A DNA stretch of 64,000 nucleotides from Meconema thalassinum (lineage: Eukaryota; Arthropoda; Insecta; Orthoptera; Tettigoniidae). Position 1 is the stretch's first letter. Every line of letters begins with the position of its first letter. The stretch covers positions 357,350,779 to 357,414,778 of the forward strand of contig OX336393.1 of assembly GCA_946902985.2 (NCBI GenBank), in the 5' to 3' direction. Under the pieces are notes generated by a model that did no database searches, was not told the DNA's origin, and saw only the letters and a program-made list of their open reading frames with translations. This document shows positions 22,601 to 35,706 of this stretch, piece by piece. A program made the translations under genes and the position numbers.

Positions 22601-25120
22601 AAGCCAATAGCTCTAAACTTTGCACACGTATAGTACCTGGCATTCTAGACGAATTTGGAGTAACTAATATACGTCAGTGCTGCCAACATGATTCTAAGCC
22701 TGCTGATAGGTCCAATTTTAAAATGCATGTAACTTCTATACTAACTAATGGATTTCATTCAAAATTGGCACAACAATAGATCATATTATTTCAGATTATT
22801 TCTGACCAATACATGCATGACATTGTTGCCAACATGATTTTACGCGCGCTGTTAGATCCAATGTTTAACTGCATGTAACGTCCATGCTATTCATTGGACT
22901 TCAACCAAATTTTCTATTTTGTACCTTAAGAGACGGAACTAAGAATATATTCCGTCATCAGGGCTGCCAACTGTAGTGCTCTATTAGGATACATTATGCC
23001 AGGTATACAGTATTTCGAACTAATTGGAAATGTCGATATTACCAACTTAATTTCGTCATTATTCTAGATAGGTTCATATTCTGTAGAATAATCATTGGCA
23101 TGAAAAGTAGGCTGTATAGTTCTTCACGGAACTTCTTGTTATAATTGTGTTTGACACCTTTGAGAAGGACTTAAAGTAATTGAATCTTGTAAGATTAATC
23201 ATTAATGGTCATAATTATTTTAAAGGCAGATCAGTATTGCAGATTTTGAGATGAGAGATTATAGCACATTGGTGTTTTTCTGCGATGTGAATTATTGAAA
23301 CTTGTGAAAGAGAATTTATGCTATTTGAAAGCGAATCTTAAATTACTGAAGTAATATTTTTCCAATTGTTTAAGAAGTTGTCTAGATGTGATCAGAGTAA
23401 TTACAGTCATTGGAGATTATGTGCGTTGATAATTTGAAGCCATTTATATATATTTTGTAGATCATGCAACGTGGTTAAGTGAAGTTTGTGATAGGCATTT
23501 TGTGGAATTTGCCATGTGATAGTTGCATCGTTGATAATGTATTTTGAGGCAGACATGAGGTCGTCGTACCCAGTCTAGCGTATTTGTTGAGATTCATGCT
23601 GTATGTGCTGAATATTTATGGAGTTTTTGGAGTAATTCTTATATTCAAATGTGATATTTGAAGTATTGAAGAAATATAATGTCGTTGTGGATAGTTAGAT
23701 CCAACGTGATGTCGTGGAGACAATAATATTTTTTGGCATGATAAATTAAATACGAGATATAACTTGGAAGTAATAAAACTGTAAGACAACGTTCTATAAA
23801 CCTTATTAAACAATTTGTTAGGAAATTAAACAAATAAATGAAGTTGATAATACAAGATTTTCTGAAAATAATAATTAATGAAATAATAATCTGAGATTTA
23901 AGCATGTTAACGATCTGACCTAATGAAATAAAAATCTGAATGACTAGATGAAATAATAAAACTAAATAACCAGATGTTTGAAATTTAAATAAGTTGATAA
24001 ATTAAATTTTTGAATAAATCGATGAATTGAATAAGTGGATGAATTAAAGATTGAATAAATAAACTGATTGAAATGAAGTAATCGACGATTGTAATGATGA
24101 TGAATAACTGAATTAGAAGGTGATAATTAATTAAAGAAGCTGATGATTAATGAATTTATATGCAATTAAATAAATTTAATTGAGAGATAATTCGAAGGAA
24201 TTGCAACTTGAAATGTGAATTTAAATGATGTAATGGTGATGAATTAACGATTCTGACAGGAATATTTGGAATTTTGAAGTGAGAATTAATGTGAGAAATA
24301 TTTAATTTTGATAATAATGATGATGATGACCGATGAGAATTTGAATTTTCTGTAATTCACAGATAAGAGATTAATGACGATGTAAATAATGTAAATTAAT
24401 TATTCAATGTTTAGGAACATTTGTTTAACATGTTCTACGTTCAAATTATACCATGCAAACCATAATTTATGTGATATTTAATATGAGTGATTATTATATG
24501 TGTATGTTTAGACAGCTTAATAACTTAATTAAATCCACATTGATGTTAAATTAAAGAGAATTAGGTCTCAGGTTTCACAAATGTCAGTGACGAAAGACAT
24601 AGTGCTACAGTGATCCTGAGAACCCAAGAGAACTTTATACATTTTTCTTGTTATGTGGATAAAATTAATTTTGCAGTAGAAAGGAGATGGTTCGATTTTT
24701 GGACAATGACAATTTAACTTTGCATTCGACCATACTCTTAGGTAGGAATTATATTTAAAATGTCTGTCTGACTATCAAAGTAAAATAAATTTGTTTTTAT
24801 CTTAGTTGTTATCTGATGATGGTGTGATGTTCCTTTTTCTTCCTTGTCTTGAGTAAGGCTTATCCGGAAAGGAAGTGGTTTTGCTAGGAATTCAGTTGAT
24901 GGCGCCCATTTATATTTGAATTATTTTTATTAACTTAAGCCCGTAACGACCCTAGAGATACTTTGTCTCGTGAAACCCACTGCTTTTTCGAGAACTCAGC
25001 TGAATTTCCGACACATTCCTTATTTGACTAGAGGTTCATTTAACTCCGCTCTGTCCTGGAACTCCAGGGATGTGATGTTATAGCAGATGGGTCATCGCAT
25101 CCCAAGGACGAACGGGTACA
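19615..25120 (+). repeat. LTR2, 5506 bp, central and shared
   Basis: Nearly identical to LTR1. I noted three substitutions by eye, including 11407 T versus 19835 A, and it contains the same 1.4 kb insertion. At offset 220 it agrees with LTR3 (A). From offset 603 onward it agrees with LTR1. That pattern is what a crossover inside the LTR would leave. Confidence 0.88.
21741..23138. mobile_element. Same 1.4 kb insertion inside LTR2
   Basis: Copy of the 13313-14710 insertion at exactly the same LTR position, with the same TTA edges. One visible difference is A/G in the TATACGTATTC versus TATGCGTATTC context. It is inherited with the LTR by duplication rather than by a second insertion. Confidence 0.75.
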
Positions 25121-25427
25121 GAGAGAGAGGGAGAATTGGCTTTATCCAACTAGTGGGGCTTTTCGATTTTGTTCATTCTATGGAATCACATCAGATTTAG
25201 ATTACTGAGAGATTAATCTCAAGTTCATTTAAGTGTGTTACAAAATTTATTATACTTAGTCAGACAATGTACTTGTGTGCCCAATCCAGTGTTCATGTTA
25301 ATCGTATTAGTAATATCATGTTAGTTATAAGATATTTTTCCCTATACCCAAGTGAATGCAGGAATTGAGACATTGTGATGTGTTGTTGTCTAACGTCTCT
25401 ATATAATTCTATATTGAAAATATAATT

Positions 25428-27887
25428 ATGTTGCCAGAGGATTTAGCGAAGGTGTTAGGAGAGTTACAGACGGGTATGTCTGGAATTGCAGAAACCATTT
25501 CTAAGATGGAAACTGAAGTTAAAGAACAAATTAATAATTCAGAAGCTAGATTAGAAGCTAAATGTAAGGAGAATGTAAAATCATTACAGGCTAGTAATGA
25601 AGAAAATGTAAAATCATTACAGGCTAGTAACGAAGGCAGTCTGAACGACAGTTTAAAGTCATTAGAGGCTAGGCTACAGTCAAATAGTAAAGATGAGTTG
25701 AAGTCATTGGAAACTAGATTACAGACTAGTACTGAAGGTCATTTAAAAGCTAGCGAAGCTAACTTTAAGTCATTGGAAGAGAAATTATAGTCTCGTAGTG
25801 AAGAAACTAACACTGAATTAGAAAATAAGTTAACCAGATTAGAGAATAGTTTAACTTTAAAGAATAATGAGATGCTGAAGACTTTACAATTAGACATAAT
25901 TGCAGTAAACATGAAAGGAGAGGAAAATGTTCAGATATTAAGGAAAAATATTATTGAATTGGAAAGTAGAGGGGAAGAAAATATTTTTACTTTAAGAACA
26001 GACGTTATGACCATACAGAAAGACATTAAGTCAGATGTATCGAAGTTGAGATTCGACATCGATGGTTTAGTGGCCGATGTAGGAAAAATTCAAGATTGGT
26101 CTACCGAAGTATCTTTCGAGACTAAGATTAAGGGTCTAGAAACGAATCTAGGTAACGAAATTAAAGATTTAAAGACAGTAATTGGGACCATTAAAGAGGA
26201 AGTCTTGGGAGAGGTCAATTCTAATTTAAAGTCGTTAGAAAATCAATTGCAGAAGGATATTAGAAAGATAGACGACGATATAGAGCAAAAGGTTAACGAA
26301 AACTTAGCTTTATTTAAAAATAGAGTCGGAGCAATCGTGGAAGAACGGTATAATGAGGTCGATGCCGAAGCAAAAGAGACACGTGACGGGTTAGATGAAA
26401 AATTAATCGCAGGTATGGCAAACTTAGAAGCTAGGTTTACGGAAAGCAAAGAAGCGATGAAGATAGATTCAACTCTATTTAGAACAGATGTTGATCTGTT
26501 GAAAGAACAAGTCGCGTTAGTAAGGAACACGTGCGAAGGAAAAATTGACAAGTTAAGGAACGATCTAGACGAGAGTAGCAAGACGCAGGATGTTACATCG
26601 TTAGATGAGCTGAAAACTCAGGTCAAGAGATTAGCAGAAGACAGGATGACTAAGCTAGAATCCATAGTTAACAGTTTTACCAGTCATAATGTAACATCAG
26701 GGGAAACATTGATAAATCAAACAGCGATAGACCGCAGTATGACGAATCAAGACACGAGCATGGTAGAAGACCGTCAAATGCAACCGAATGTGACATTCGA
26801 AAGGGTCAGTTCAACCCCTCAGGACAATCCAAGTTCGAATAGGAGTACGTTAGGTCCAAGCGAACGATACTCAGGTCCAGTCACTATTATAAGGAACCTG
26901 GATGACAAGCCGAGAGAGTTTTCGGGAAATACAGGAGTTACACCAGTAGAATTTCTGCGAGATATTCGAGACTACATGGCGGAACACAGGGTAGCCAAAG
27001 AAAGAGAGCTAAGGATAGTAGAACGCGCCTTAGATGGATCTGCACTTACGTGGTTTAGAGCGTTCAGAAGCAACTTTGCGAACATGGAGCAATTTGCCAT
27101 GGCTTTCTTGAGGAGATTCTGGAGTGCCGAGGATCAACTCAACGTAAGAGCGGAGATGTACTCCAAACGCTATTCTACGTCACATCCGACGCATTACGCC
27201 AACTATTTCACGTCACAGCTGGCTAAATTACAGTTCCTTATTCCTCCATTGCCAGAAGAAGAGCTTTTGCAAGCTATAGCGCGACAGTTACCGATAGAGG
27301 TACAGCGATCTCTGATAGCATCGGGAGCCAATACGCTGGAACATTATGATGACATATTACGGCGATTGGATTATACAAGCGCACAGGCCACACCTAGAAG
27401 TAATAGAAACGACAACAGGAACACGCAAGAAGTAAATGCGGTAGTCGTGGACAATGCAGCTCAAACGGACAGAAGGGATTCCTGGGAAAACCGACGGAAC
27501 GAAGGGAATCGAGGAAACATCCGTAACGCAAGAGGAAATGATCGATATAGAGGACCATATGAAAGGCCATACGATCAAGAAGCGAGAGATAGCCGGTATA
27601 GGAATTATAACCAAAATTCCAGGTATCAGGACAGGAATCGGTATAATAACAGATATCGGGGAAGGAATAACTGGAACCAAGGTCAACAGTTTAATGGAAA
27701 CGACCGACAGGATAACCGAAGAAACGATCCTAACGACAGACGGGATAATCGTGGACATGAGAGGTCAAGACAAGAGGATAGACAGCCTAGTGCACCACTC
27801 GAAGAGACAGTGAGAGATGTCAATCGAGCCAGCACGAGTGAAGACAGAAGAAATAAACGTCAGAATGACACGAAATCAAGATGTTAA
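25428..27887 (+). pseudogene. gag of long-LTR element, copy 2, with the same in-frame TAG
   Basis: Same architecture and length as copy 1: coiled-coil N-terminus, in-frame TAG at codon 121 (25788-25790), gag capsid-like domain, R/N/D-rich tail. Between the two long frames after the stop I see only one amino-acid difference (D in copy 1, N in copy 2, within the RQD[D/N]RRND tail context). The shared stop therefore predates the duplication. If the protein is still made, both copies would supply it. Confidence 0.8.
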
Positions 27888-28041
27888 TCATTGGATGTCA
27901 TCGTTATAGAGAGTCAGAAAGAACCATCATGCTGAGTAAGGGAATTGTAGAGCTATCGTGTACATGTATTATATATTGAATGCCTGAGAGTGTATTTTTT
28001 TTTCTCAATCCTGATTAAAAAAAGGAGATGTACGGGAGAGA

Positions 28042-31000
28042 TGTACCCGATACCTATTTTAGGCTATCGGCTACGCCAGCAGACATTAAGCTGTAGTTGA
28101 GGTTTTGGGAAGCAATAAGAAAAGATAGCGCATCGATCGCGTCAAGAAGAATGCCAAGATGACGTAGGAGGTCAAGAATCAAGGAGGCATTGAAATCTGT
28201 AAGAAGATAGAATTATGGATAAAGATGTGAAGCTTTATTGAAATGTATATGGGATTATAGCAATCAAAACATCTTAGAAGAGGATATATAACATGCATTA
28301 TATGTGGAAATAATTTTATGGAAATAAATTATTTTTATAACAGAACAGCCGAGAGGATTCGGGTTCGAGACTATGTTCATGACGCAGGAGCACTGTGGTG
28401 GGGGAACGAGCCACGTGCCGGCGCGGAGCAGATAAGCCGAAACACAGCGCTAGCAAGTCAGTTGGGCCCAGGGAGACGGGCAGTTCAGAGCAGCTCTGTA
28501 GCACAAGCGGGGCGCATTGAAGGTCACGCAACATACGTAAACCGTCACGGCATAAGTGTAGGCGACAGTTCTCGTATCACCGAGCAGCGAAGGCCGAGAG
28601 GGTCGTTGATCCAGGCGAGCTGGCCGAGAAGGCAATTGTAGACCGCCGGGGTATTTCAAAATCACACTGCTCGTATTTGAAGACTTTATTTCAAGCTTCA
28701 TTTCGACGCTGTTCGAGCACAGGCTTTCACAAATAACCTTATAACCATGCTGTTATATAACACATTCAAAGCGACTTTTACTATTCCAAGTAAACTGAAT
28801 GTTAGCATAGGCTCTGATGAACATTATATCGTGCATTTATAAGATTTATATCTTATGCCATTTTCATGAGTTGCATATTACAGACAGATACAGGGTGTAT
28901 CGTAATCTTGAACACTCTCAAGTAAAATTTTATTTTACTCAAGTGGGACTTTGCAGTAAGTTGAGATTGGACTTATAATTCTCAAACTACACATTTATCG
29001 GAACAGTGGCGTATATTAGAAGAGGAGTAGGGGGTCCGCTGTTTCCATGAACTTTTCGAGAAGGAATTGGACGATATCCGCTATGGGTAATCCGAGGTTC
29101 AACATGACCGAGTAAACGTGAATAGAGACAAGATGGCACCACAGAGCGATGGATTCGATTCCTGACGAGAGGAGTCCAACAGCTGATTCGCTTGGGATTT
29201 CGAAGGAAATCGTCATTTCATGGATGAAATGATATTCACGCCGATCTTACGAGAAATTTTTAGGTAGGGAAAATCGACGATCTTGGAAATTATATTACAA
29301 CCGATAATGAAAGGTATTGTAAGAGTTCTAACTACCTGATACGATTATTTTCATGAATACTGGGCACACATGTATATTTTTCTAATAGGAGTGATTTGAT
29401 TATTAAGACATGGTTTGAATTTATATACTTCGAATTTGCTAGAATATGGAGTGACCATATGATATGGCAGGCATCATTATACGAAATTCTCACCGTTGTT
29501 TGGCTTTATTAAGCAGATGTTTGGTCTTTTAGACATTTTTCCAGCTAGGATATTTTTCATGAATAGTTTTTTTTGTGTAACGAGTATTTCGAACTCGTGA
29601 TCTGCAATTGATTATCAGAAATTACTTCGTCAGTTCATTGCATACTAGCGAGTGTGTATTATTCATCAGTAGGGATTTTTTTCCATTGGATTGTTTGGAG
29701 ATATTAAGAAGTTATTCACTTTAGTGAATGAACATCGCTTTTATATGACAACTAGAAACTTGTTGATTCCTTTCTGGTACATTCACTCATCCAGCCTACG
29801 AGGTGGGGTCCTTCGTATTTATACGATTGTATGGTGGTTACTCACCTTACCCATCGTTTAGGGAACTATCATCCAAGTCGACGGGGCGAGGTCCTTCGTA
29901 TTTATACGATTGTACGGTGGTTACACATCTTACTCGCCATTGAGGGACTCATTTTATCATCCGAATGTACACGAGATGTAAGTGAATTAAACAAGGAACT
30001 ACTAGTCACATATCAGTCGAAATTTTGTTAAATAAAGTAACGATAAATGTCAACAGGATTGCATTTAGTAATTCTTGTTTGCCAATCCAATATTTTGTTG
30101 CTATACTCTTTTGAGAGTAATTTCAATTTAACAGCTGTTACAGCTGATGCTTTGATGATTTTTTATAATTGTGTTTGACACCTTTGAGAAGGACTTAAAG
30201 TAATTGAATCTTGTAAGATTAATCATTAATGGTCATAATTATTTTAAAGGCAGATCAGTATTGCAGATTTTGAGATGAGAGATTATAGCACATTGGTGTT
30301 TTTCTGCGATGTGAATTATTGAAACTTGTGAAAGAGAATTTATGCTATTTGAAAGCGAATCTTAAATTACTGAAGTAATATTTTTCCAATTGTTTAAGAA
30401 GTTGTCTAGATGTGATCAGAGTAATTACAGTCATTGGAGATTATGTGCGTTGATAATTTGAAGCCATTTATATATATTTTGTAGATCATGCAACGTGGTT
30501 AAGTGAAGTTTGTGATAGGCATTTTGTGGAATTTGCCATGTGATAGTTGCATCGTTGATAATGTATTTTGAGGCAGACATGAGGTCGTCGTACCCAGTCT
30601 AGCGTATTTGTTGAGATTCATGCTGTATGTGCTGAATATTTATGGAGTTTTTGGAGTAATTCTTATATTCAAATGTGATATTTGAAGTATTGAAGAAATA
30701 TAATGTCGTTGTGGATAGTTAGATCCAACGTGATGTCGTGGAGACAATAATATTTTTTGGCATGATAAATTAAATACGAGATATAACTTGGAAGTAATAA
30801 AACTGTAAGACAACGTTCTATAAACCTTATTAAACAATTTGTTAGGAAATTAAACAAATAAATGAAGTTGATAATACAAGATTTTCTGAAAATAATAATT
30901 AATGAAATAATAATCTGAGATTTAAGCATGTTAACGATCTGACCTAATGAAATAAAAATCTGAATGACTAGATGAAATAATAAAACTAAATAACCAGATG

Positions 31001-32142
31001 TTTGAAATTTAAATAAGTTGATAAATTAAATTTTTGAATAAATCGATGAATTGAATAAGTGGATGAATTAAAGATTGAATAAATAAACTGATTGAAATGA
31101 AGTAATCGACGATTGTAATGATGATGAATAACTGAATTAGAAGGTGATAATTAATTAAAGAAGCTGATGATTAATGAATTTATATGCAATTAAATAAATT
31201 TAATTGAGAGATAATTCGAAGGAATTGCAACTTGAAATGTGAATTTAAATGATGTAATGGTGATGAATTAACGATTCTGACAGGAATATTTGGAATTTTG
31301 AAGTGAGAATTAATGTGAGAAATATTTAATTTTGATAATAATGATGATGATGACCGATGAGAATTTGAATTTTCTGTAATTCACAGATAAGAGATTAATG
31401 ACGATGTAAATAATGTAAATTAATTATTCAATGTTTAGGAACATTTGTTTAACATGTTCTACGTTCAAATTATACCATGCAAACCATAATTTATGTGATA
31501 TTTAATATGAGTGATTATTATATGTGTATGTTTAGACAGCTTAATAACTTAATTAAATCCACATTGATGTTAAATTAAAGAGAATTAGGTCTCAGGTTTC
31601 ACAAATGTCAGTGACGAAAGACAGTGCTACAGTGATCCTGAGAACCCAAGAGAACTTTATACATTTTTCTTGTTATGTGGATAAAATTAATTTTGGAGTA
31701 GAAAGGAGATGGTTCGATTTTTGGACAATGACAATTTAACTTTGCATTCGACCATACTCTTAGGTAGGAATTATATTTAAAATGTCTGTCTGACTATCAA
31801 AGTAAAATAAATTTGTTTTTATCTTAGTTGTGATCTGATGATGGTGTGATGTTCCTTTTTCTTCCTTGTCTTGAGTAAGGCTTATCCGGAAAGGAAGTGG
31901 TTTTGCTAGGAATTCAGTTGATGGCGCCCATTTATATTTGAATTATTTTTATTAACTTAAGCCCGTAACGACCCTAGAGATACTTTGTCTCGTGAAACCC
32001 ACTGCTTTTTCGAGAACTCAGCTGAATTTCCGACACATTCCTTATTTGACTAGAGGTTCATTTAACTCCGCTCTGTCCTGGAACTCCAGGGATGTGATGT
32101 TATAGCAGATGGGTCATCGCATCCCAAGGACGAACGGGTACA
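28042..32142 (+). repeat. LTR3, 4101 bp, empty-site version
   Basis: Same ends as LTR1/LTR2 but without the 1.4 kb insertion, which explains the length difference. It differs from LTR1 at roughly ten positions or small indels that I could see over 4.1 kb (for example G at 28645, and a 2-bp loss near 31624), so divergence is very low. It ends CGGGTACA and is followed by the ATAT target copy. Confidence 0.88.
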
Positions 32143-32146
32143 ATAT

Positions 32147-32240
32147 GACACATCTCTACTTCATTACTAGTGGATGTTCTTTACTTGAGTAAAACTATGA
32201 ACCTGATAAGACTGTTTGCTGAGACCTGGCTCTACCTATG
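32147..32240 (+). repeat. Right copy of the flanking ~95-bp repeat
   Basis: See 11075-11170. It begins right after the ATAT target copy on the right side of the LTR array. Confidence 0.6.
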
Positions 32241-32349
32241 AGTCGGTTATGTAAACCAGCGAAGTGTTTTGTTGACTTGGAACTGACCTGATGTTATTCA
32301 AAAATCCCGCTAGATGGTTCGTGCGGCTTAAAAAACTATAGACTTTTGT

Positions 32350-34325
32350 TGCTCGAATTTATTTATTTAGCTTTTGGAAAAACATTGCACAAGGATAATT
32401 ACAGTCTGTATATATATATTTACATAATCTATACACTGACTCACAAACAGATATCCAGAATTGTGATGTATTCAATAGCCTTATTTGTTGCGAAGAGGAA
32501 CTCCTGCGGGTCACCACGGAATGCTCGTAAGGGGCACGCTTGGACAATGTGCTGAACCGTTTGCGTTCAGCACCACAATCACAGCGCGAGGAAGATGTCA
32601 TCCCCCATTTATGTAGGGAATCGGCGCATCTACCACAATTAGTTCGTATTCTATTCAGAGTGGTACAAATCTTCCTGTGTTTATCAAATCCTGGATGTCT
32701 GGTTGTGATACAGGGCATCTTCAGTTGCTCCTTTGTAGCACAGTTTTGCCTTAATTTAGTCGATCGATCACTTATATTATATTTATTGTTATTGACTTGG
32801 CAAGTTTTTAACGGAGGATGACGGGAACGGAGTCTCTTTGTGTTGATGGCAGGAATGTCTTCATGAATAGGGAGCTCAGGACTAGCAGTTATTTTCGTGA
32901 ATTCACGCATAAGTGAATATTCTGGTCGCAGGGAAGGAGGCTCAATGTGGCTCAGGACTGGAAGCCAGAATGTAGGCGTATTCTTTAAGGTGCCCATTAT
33001 AATGCGCATAGGTTGGAAGTTGAACATCAACAAGCCTCGTGTAAGCGCTGTTGATCGAGACTGCGGCACATTATTCTGCTACAGGCTACACCAGACCAAG
33101 AGCAGACATTGTCAGTGTGATTGCTGATGAGCCCCATGTAGTCCCACAAAGTTTCTGCAAGATATTATTCCTAATATTGATCTTGGTGGCTGTTCCTGAT
33201 AAGTGATGTTTGAAGCTAAGGGTTCTGTCCAGAATAACCCCTATAAATTTAGGGTTTCTATTATGTTGTAGTATTCTTCCCTTAAATTGGATCTTAAGTT
33301 CCTTGTTTGCCAGTCTATTATTGAGGTGGAAAGTAGTTACTTCCATTTTAGCTGCATTTGTTCGTAGCTTCCATTTACGAAAGTACATGCCAATGAGAGA
33401 TAGGTCCCTGGTCAGGATGGATTCAGTAATGTCTAGATCTTTATGACTCACAGCTAGAGGCTAGAGCCCAGTCGTCGGCATATCCAAACTTCCTAGATGT
33501 AGTTTCAGGTATATCAGCTATATATAGGCTAAACAGGAGAGGAGCTAGGACAGATCCCTGTGGTAAACCATTGTTTAGTTTTCATGGTGGACTTATCTTA
33601 TCACCCATTACAACTTGGAAGCTTCGGTTACTCAGCATGGAGTTAATTACATTTCCAATCTTCAGACAGGGCACTACCTGAAATAATTTATATATTATTC
33701 CATGCCTACAATCTGTGTCAAAAGCCGCAGTTAGGTCAATGAATACCGCTGAGGTCTTCTGTTTCTTCTGGAAACTGGCTTCAATAAACGTTGTCAGTGA
33801 AAGGACCTGGTCTACACAGCTTCGATTCGCACGGAAGCCTGCTGTTCAACAGGAATATACTGCAAGATCGTGTGACTTATTCTATTATACAGCAGTCTTT
33901 CCAAGAGCTTATGCAGCATACTAAGCAAGGTAATGGGTCTGTAGCTTTTTTGGTTGATCGTTTGGCCTACCTTGTTTTAGGAGCGCTATAATTTTTGCAC
34001 TTTTCATATCGTGGGGGATGTTACCAGTTTGTAGGATATCTTTGAAGAAGGCTGCGAGCCATATTTTCACATACTGACCACTATGCACAAGGAATTCTGA
34101 ATGAATGGCATCAAAGCCAGGTGTCTTCTCTATTTTCATTTGTTTTGGGGCTGTAGTTATTTCCTCAACGTTAAATGGTCTGGAAAATTCTGACTCTTGT
34201 GCACATGATGATTTAAGTGATGTTAAATCCTTTCTGACTTTTTTAGTGTGAGCTTTGATGTGAGGAGCTCTTGACATAGAGACTATGATCTGCTACTTGA
34301 CTCGGCGTAACTTTCTCATTTGTAC
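32350..34325 (-). mobile_element. LINE-A, 3' half (reverse transcriptase and tail)
   Basis: Minus-strand non-LTR element. A 3' end near 32355 is suggested by the AAATAAATAAA-type tail on the minus strand. The upstream half (endonuclease) lies at 60238-61450 beyond a 26 kb insertion. The junction bases are GTAC (34322-34325) and ATAC (60234-60237), a 4-bp duplication with one mismatch left by LTR element B. Confidence 0.75.
32444..34290 (-). pseudogene. LINE-A reverse transcriptase, frameshifted
   Basis: Fragments of one ORF2 in several frames. N-terminal RT part at 34277-33921 (KTPGFDAIHSEFLV, then SAKIIALLKQGRPND). A YADDWAL catalytic motif is readable on the minus strand near 33475. The thumb part at 33451-33086 has FHLNNRLANKEL and FIGVILDRTLSFKHHL. 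The C-terminus near 32700-32440 has LNRIRTNCGRC and a CDCG-type zinc motif. The order and motifs fit Jockey/I-group LINEs. At least three frameshifts make it non-functional. The short plus-strand frames across it are shadows. Confidence 0.75.
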
Positions 34326-34864
34326 TGTGACAGTACATCTATAAACATTTTGGGGGTGGTGGTAATTGAATACCATGAGGAACACATTTCTTAAAAATAT
34401 TACTATCCTTTTATTTCTTTCTTCGCAAACCATCAATCCAAACTAACATTTTAATAGCAAGCCATAGCATAATCAATTACAAAACCACTCATTTCCTTCT
34501 CCATTTACATCTCTTTCCAAACCAATAATTTGCTCATATTTCTTTCACACCTAACATTCCCTCTAACCATATCATGAAAATCCAAAAATCTCACCAACAC
34601 TTATTCCCTGTCATACTCTTAATTTTTACCTGGAATAATCAACAAGAATAGTCATAGATATATAAAAACAAAACAGCATCAACAATAGAAATATAAATAC
34701 AGATGTGTAACTCGATGGCTCATGGCTCCCTCTCACCTCACTACTAGATCATTACAAGGAATACCATGGCTCAAGGCTCAATACTCCTTGCAATGATCTA
34801 TCAGCAAAAAGGTAGCCATGCTATAACCTTAACCTAACATAATCTAAGAGATTGAACAGTGACA
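34326..34864 (-). repeat. LTR of element B (3' LTR), 539 bp
   Basis: Very similar to 59695-60233 along its whole length and the same length. Edges are TGTGACAGTAC at the left and CAGTGACA at the right (TG/CA). The copies differ by scattered substitutions only. Confidence 0.82.
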
Positions 34865-34873
34865 ATTCGCCCA

Positions 34874-34925
34874 CCTATATATGTAATTCTCGCGTGTGAA
34901 ACACGTGAGAATCACATATATATAA
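34874..34925. repeat. Imperfect palindrome
   Basis: TATATATGTAATTCTCGCGTG is mirrored by the complementary CACGTGAGAATCACATATATA with a very short loop. It could form a hairpin of about 22 bp and lies just inside the 3' LTR of B. Confidence 0.6.
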
Positions 34926-34935
34926 AATAGTACAT

Positions 34936-35006
34936 TATGCAACGAGCCTATAATGGCTATAATTAAGACACGAGTGTCTTAATTTCCATTATAGGCGAGT
35001 TGCATA
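34936..35006. repeat. Large imperfect palindrome
   Basis: ATGCAACGAGCCTATAATGG at the left matches the reverse complement of the right arm ending GGCGAGTTGCAT. The centre is AAGACACGAGTGTCTT. Looks like a folded MITE or two head-to-head transposon ends. Confidence 0.6.
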
Positions 35007-35009
35007 CGA

Positions 35010-35706
35010 CTTTTTATGTTCGACGATAAATATAACTTTATTATATGTTTTAACATAAATATTCATAAATATCTGTTCAGTAACTAGAATTTTGTGATCG
35101 GGTGGTGCGCTAGGTAGCATATCTCCGTGTTCCAAGCTCTCTGGCCGACCGACGCATGCGCTCTGTGTGCTTCAATGCCAAATGTGCAGATCGTAAACCA
35201 TTCAGTAAAACTGTCACCGTAGTCGTTTGAAATCAACGCGCTGTGTAGAAATTGGATTTGGGTATATTAAGGTACAATGCTATTTCTTGTCTCATATTCA
35301 CCAGTTTATTTACGCGAACATATGGACGGTGCACTTTCGGTAATTTATATAGACATGTTGGATTTTGAGTGCATGCGCGAAGGTATCCTTATCTATTTCG
35401 TCAAACAACTGTTTCTTGAGCTGTGATTGGTGGGAGAAACTGTTTGATAATGACAATCATTATGATACAGTTTTCAGACACATAATAGTCAGGGTCGAAC
35501 ATAAATACACAAATGAAAATAATACATTTCACACATACACTGAAATATCACACACAGCATAAAATAACTTAATTACTTCCGAAGGAACTACATAATCGTC
35601 ATCATGCCAATCCACTTTCCAAATAAGTCTATAAGCGCTAGAGAAATGAGTTCATTTGATAAAGACATGCCATCTCCACACTTTTCATCATCTGAACTGC
35701 TCTTGT
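35010..35706. other. Non-coding part of element B
   Basis: No supported gene. Short plus-strand frames lack homology or composition I recognise. Confidence 0.4.

Larger units (their letters stand above)
11187..32142 (+). mobile_element. Tandem gag-only LTR retrotransposon array (3 LTRs, 2 internals)
   Basis: Order is LTR1 (11187-16692), internal with gag, LTR2 (19615-25120), internal with gag, LTR3 (28042-32142). LTRs start TGTACCCG and end CGGGTACA, a perfect 8-bp inverted terminus with TG/CA. ATAT lies at 11183-11186 and again at 32143-32146, and no such duplication surrounds LTR2. One integration was therefore later expanded, most simply by unequal crossing-over. There is no protease, reverse transcriptase or integrase frame, so mobility needs an autonomous partner. 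Confidence 0.9.
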
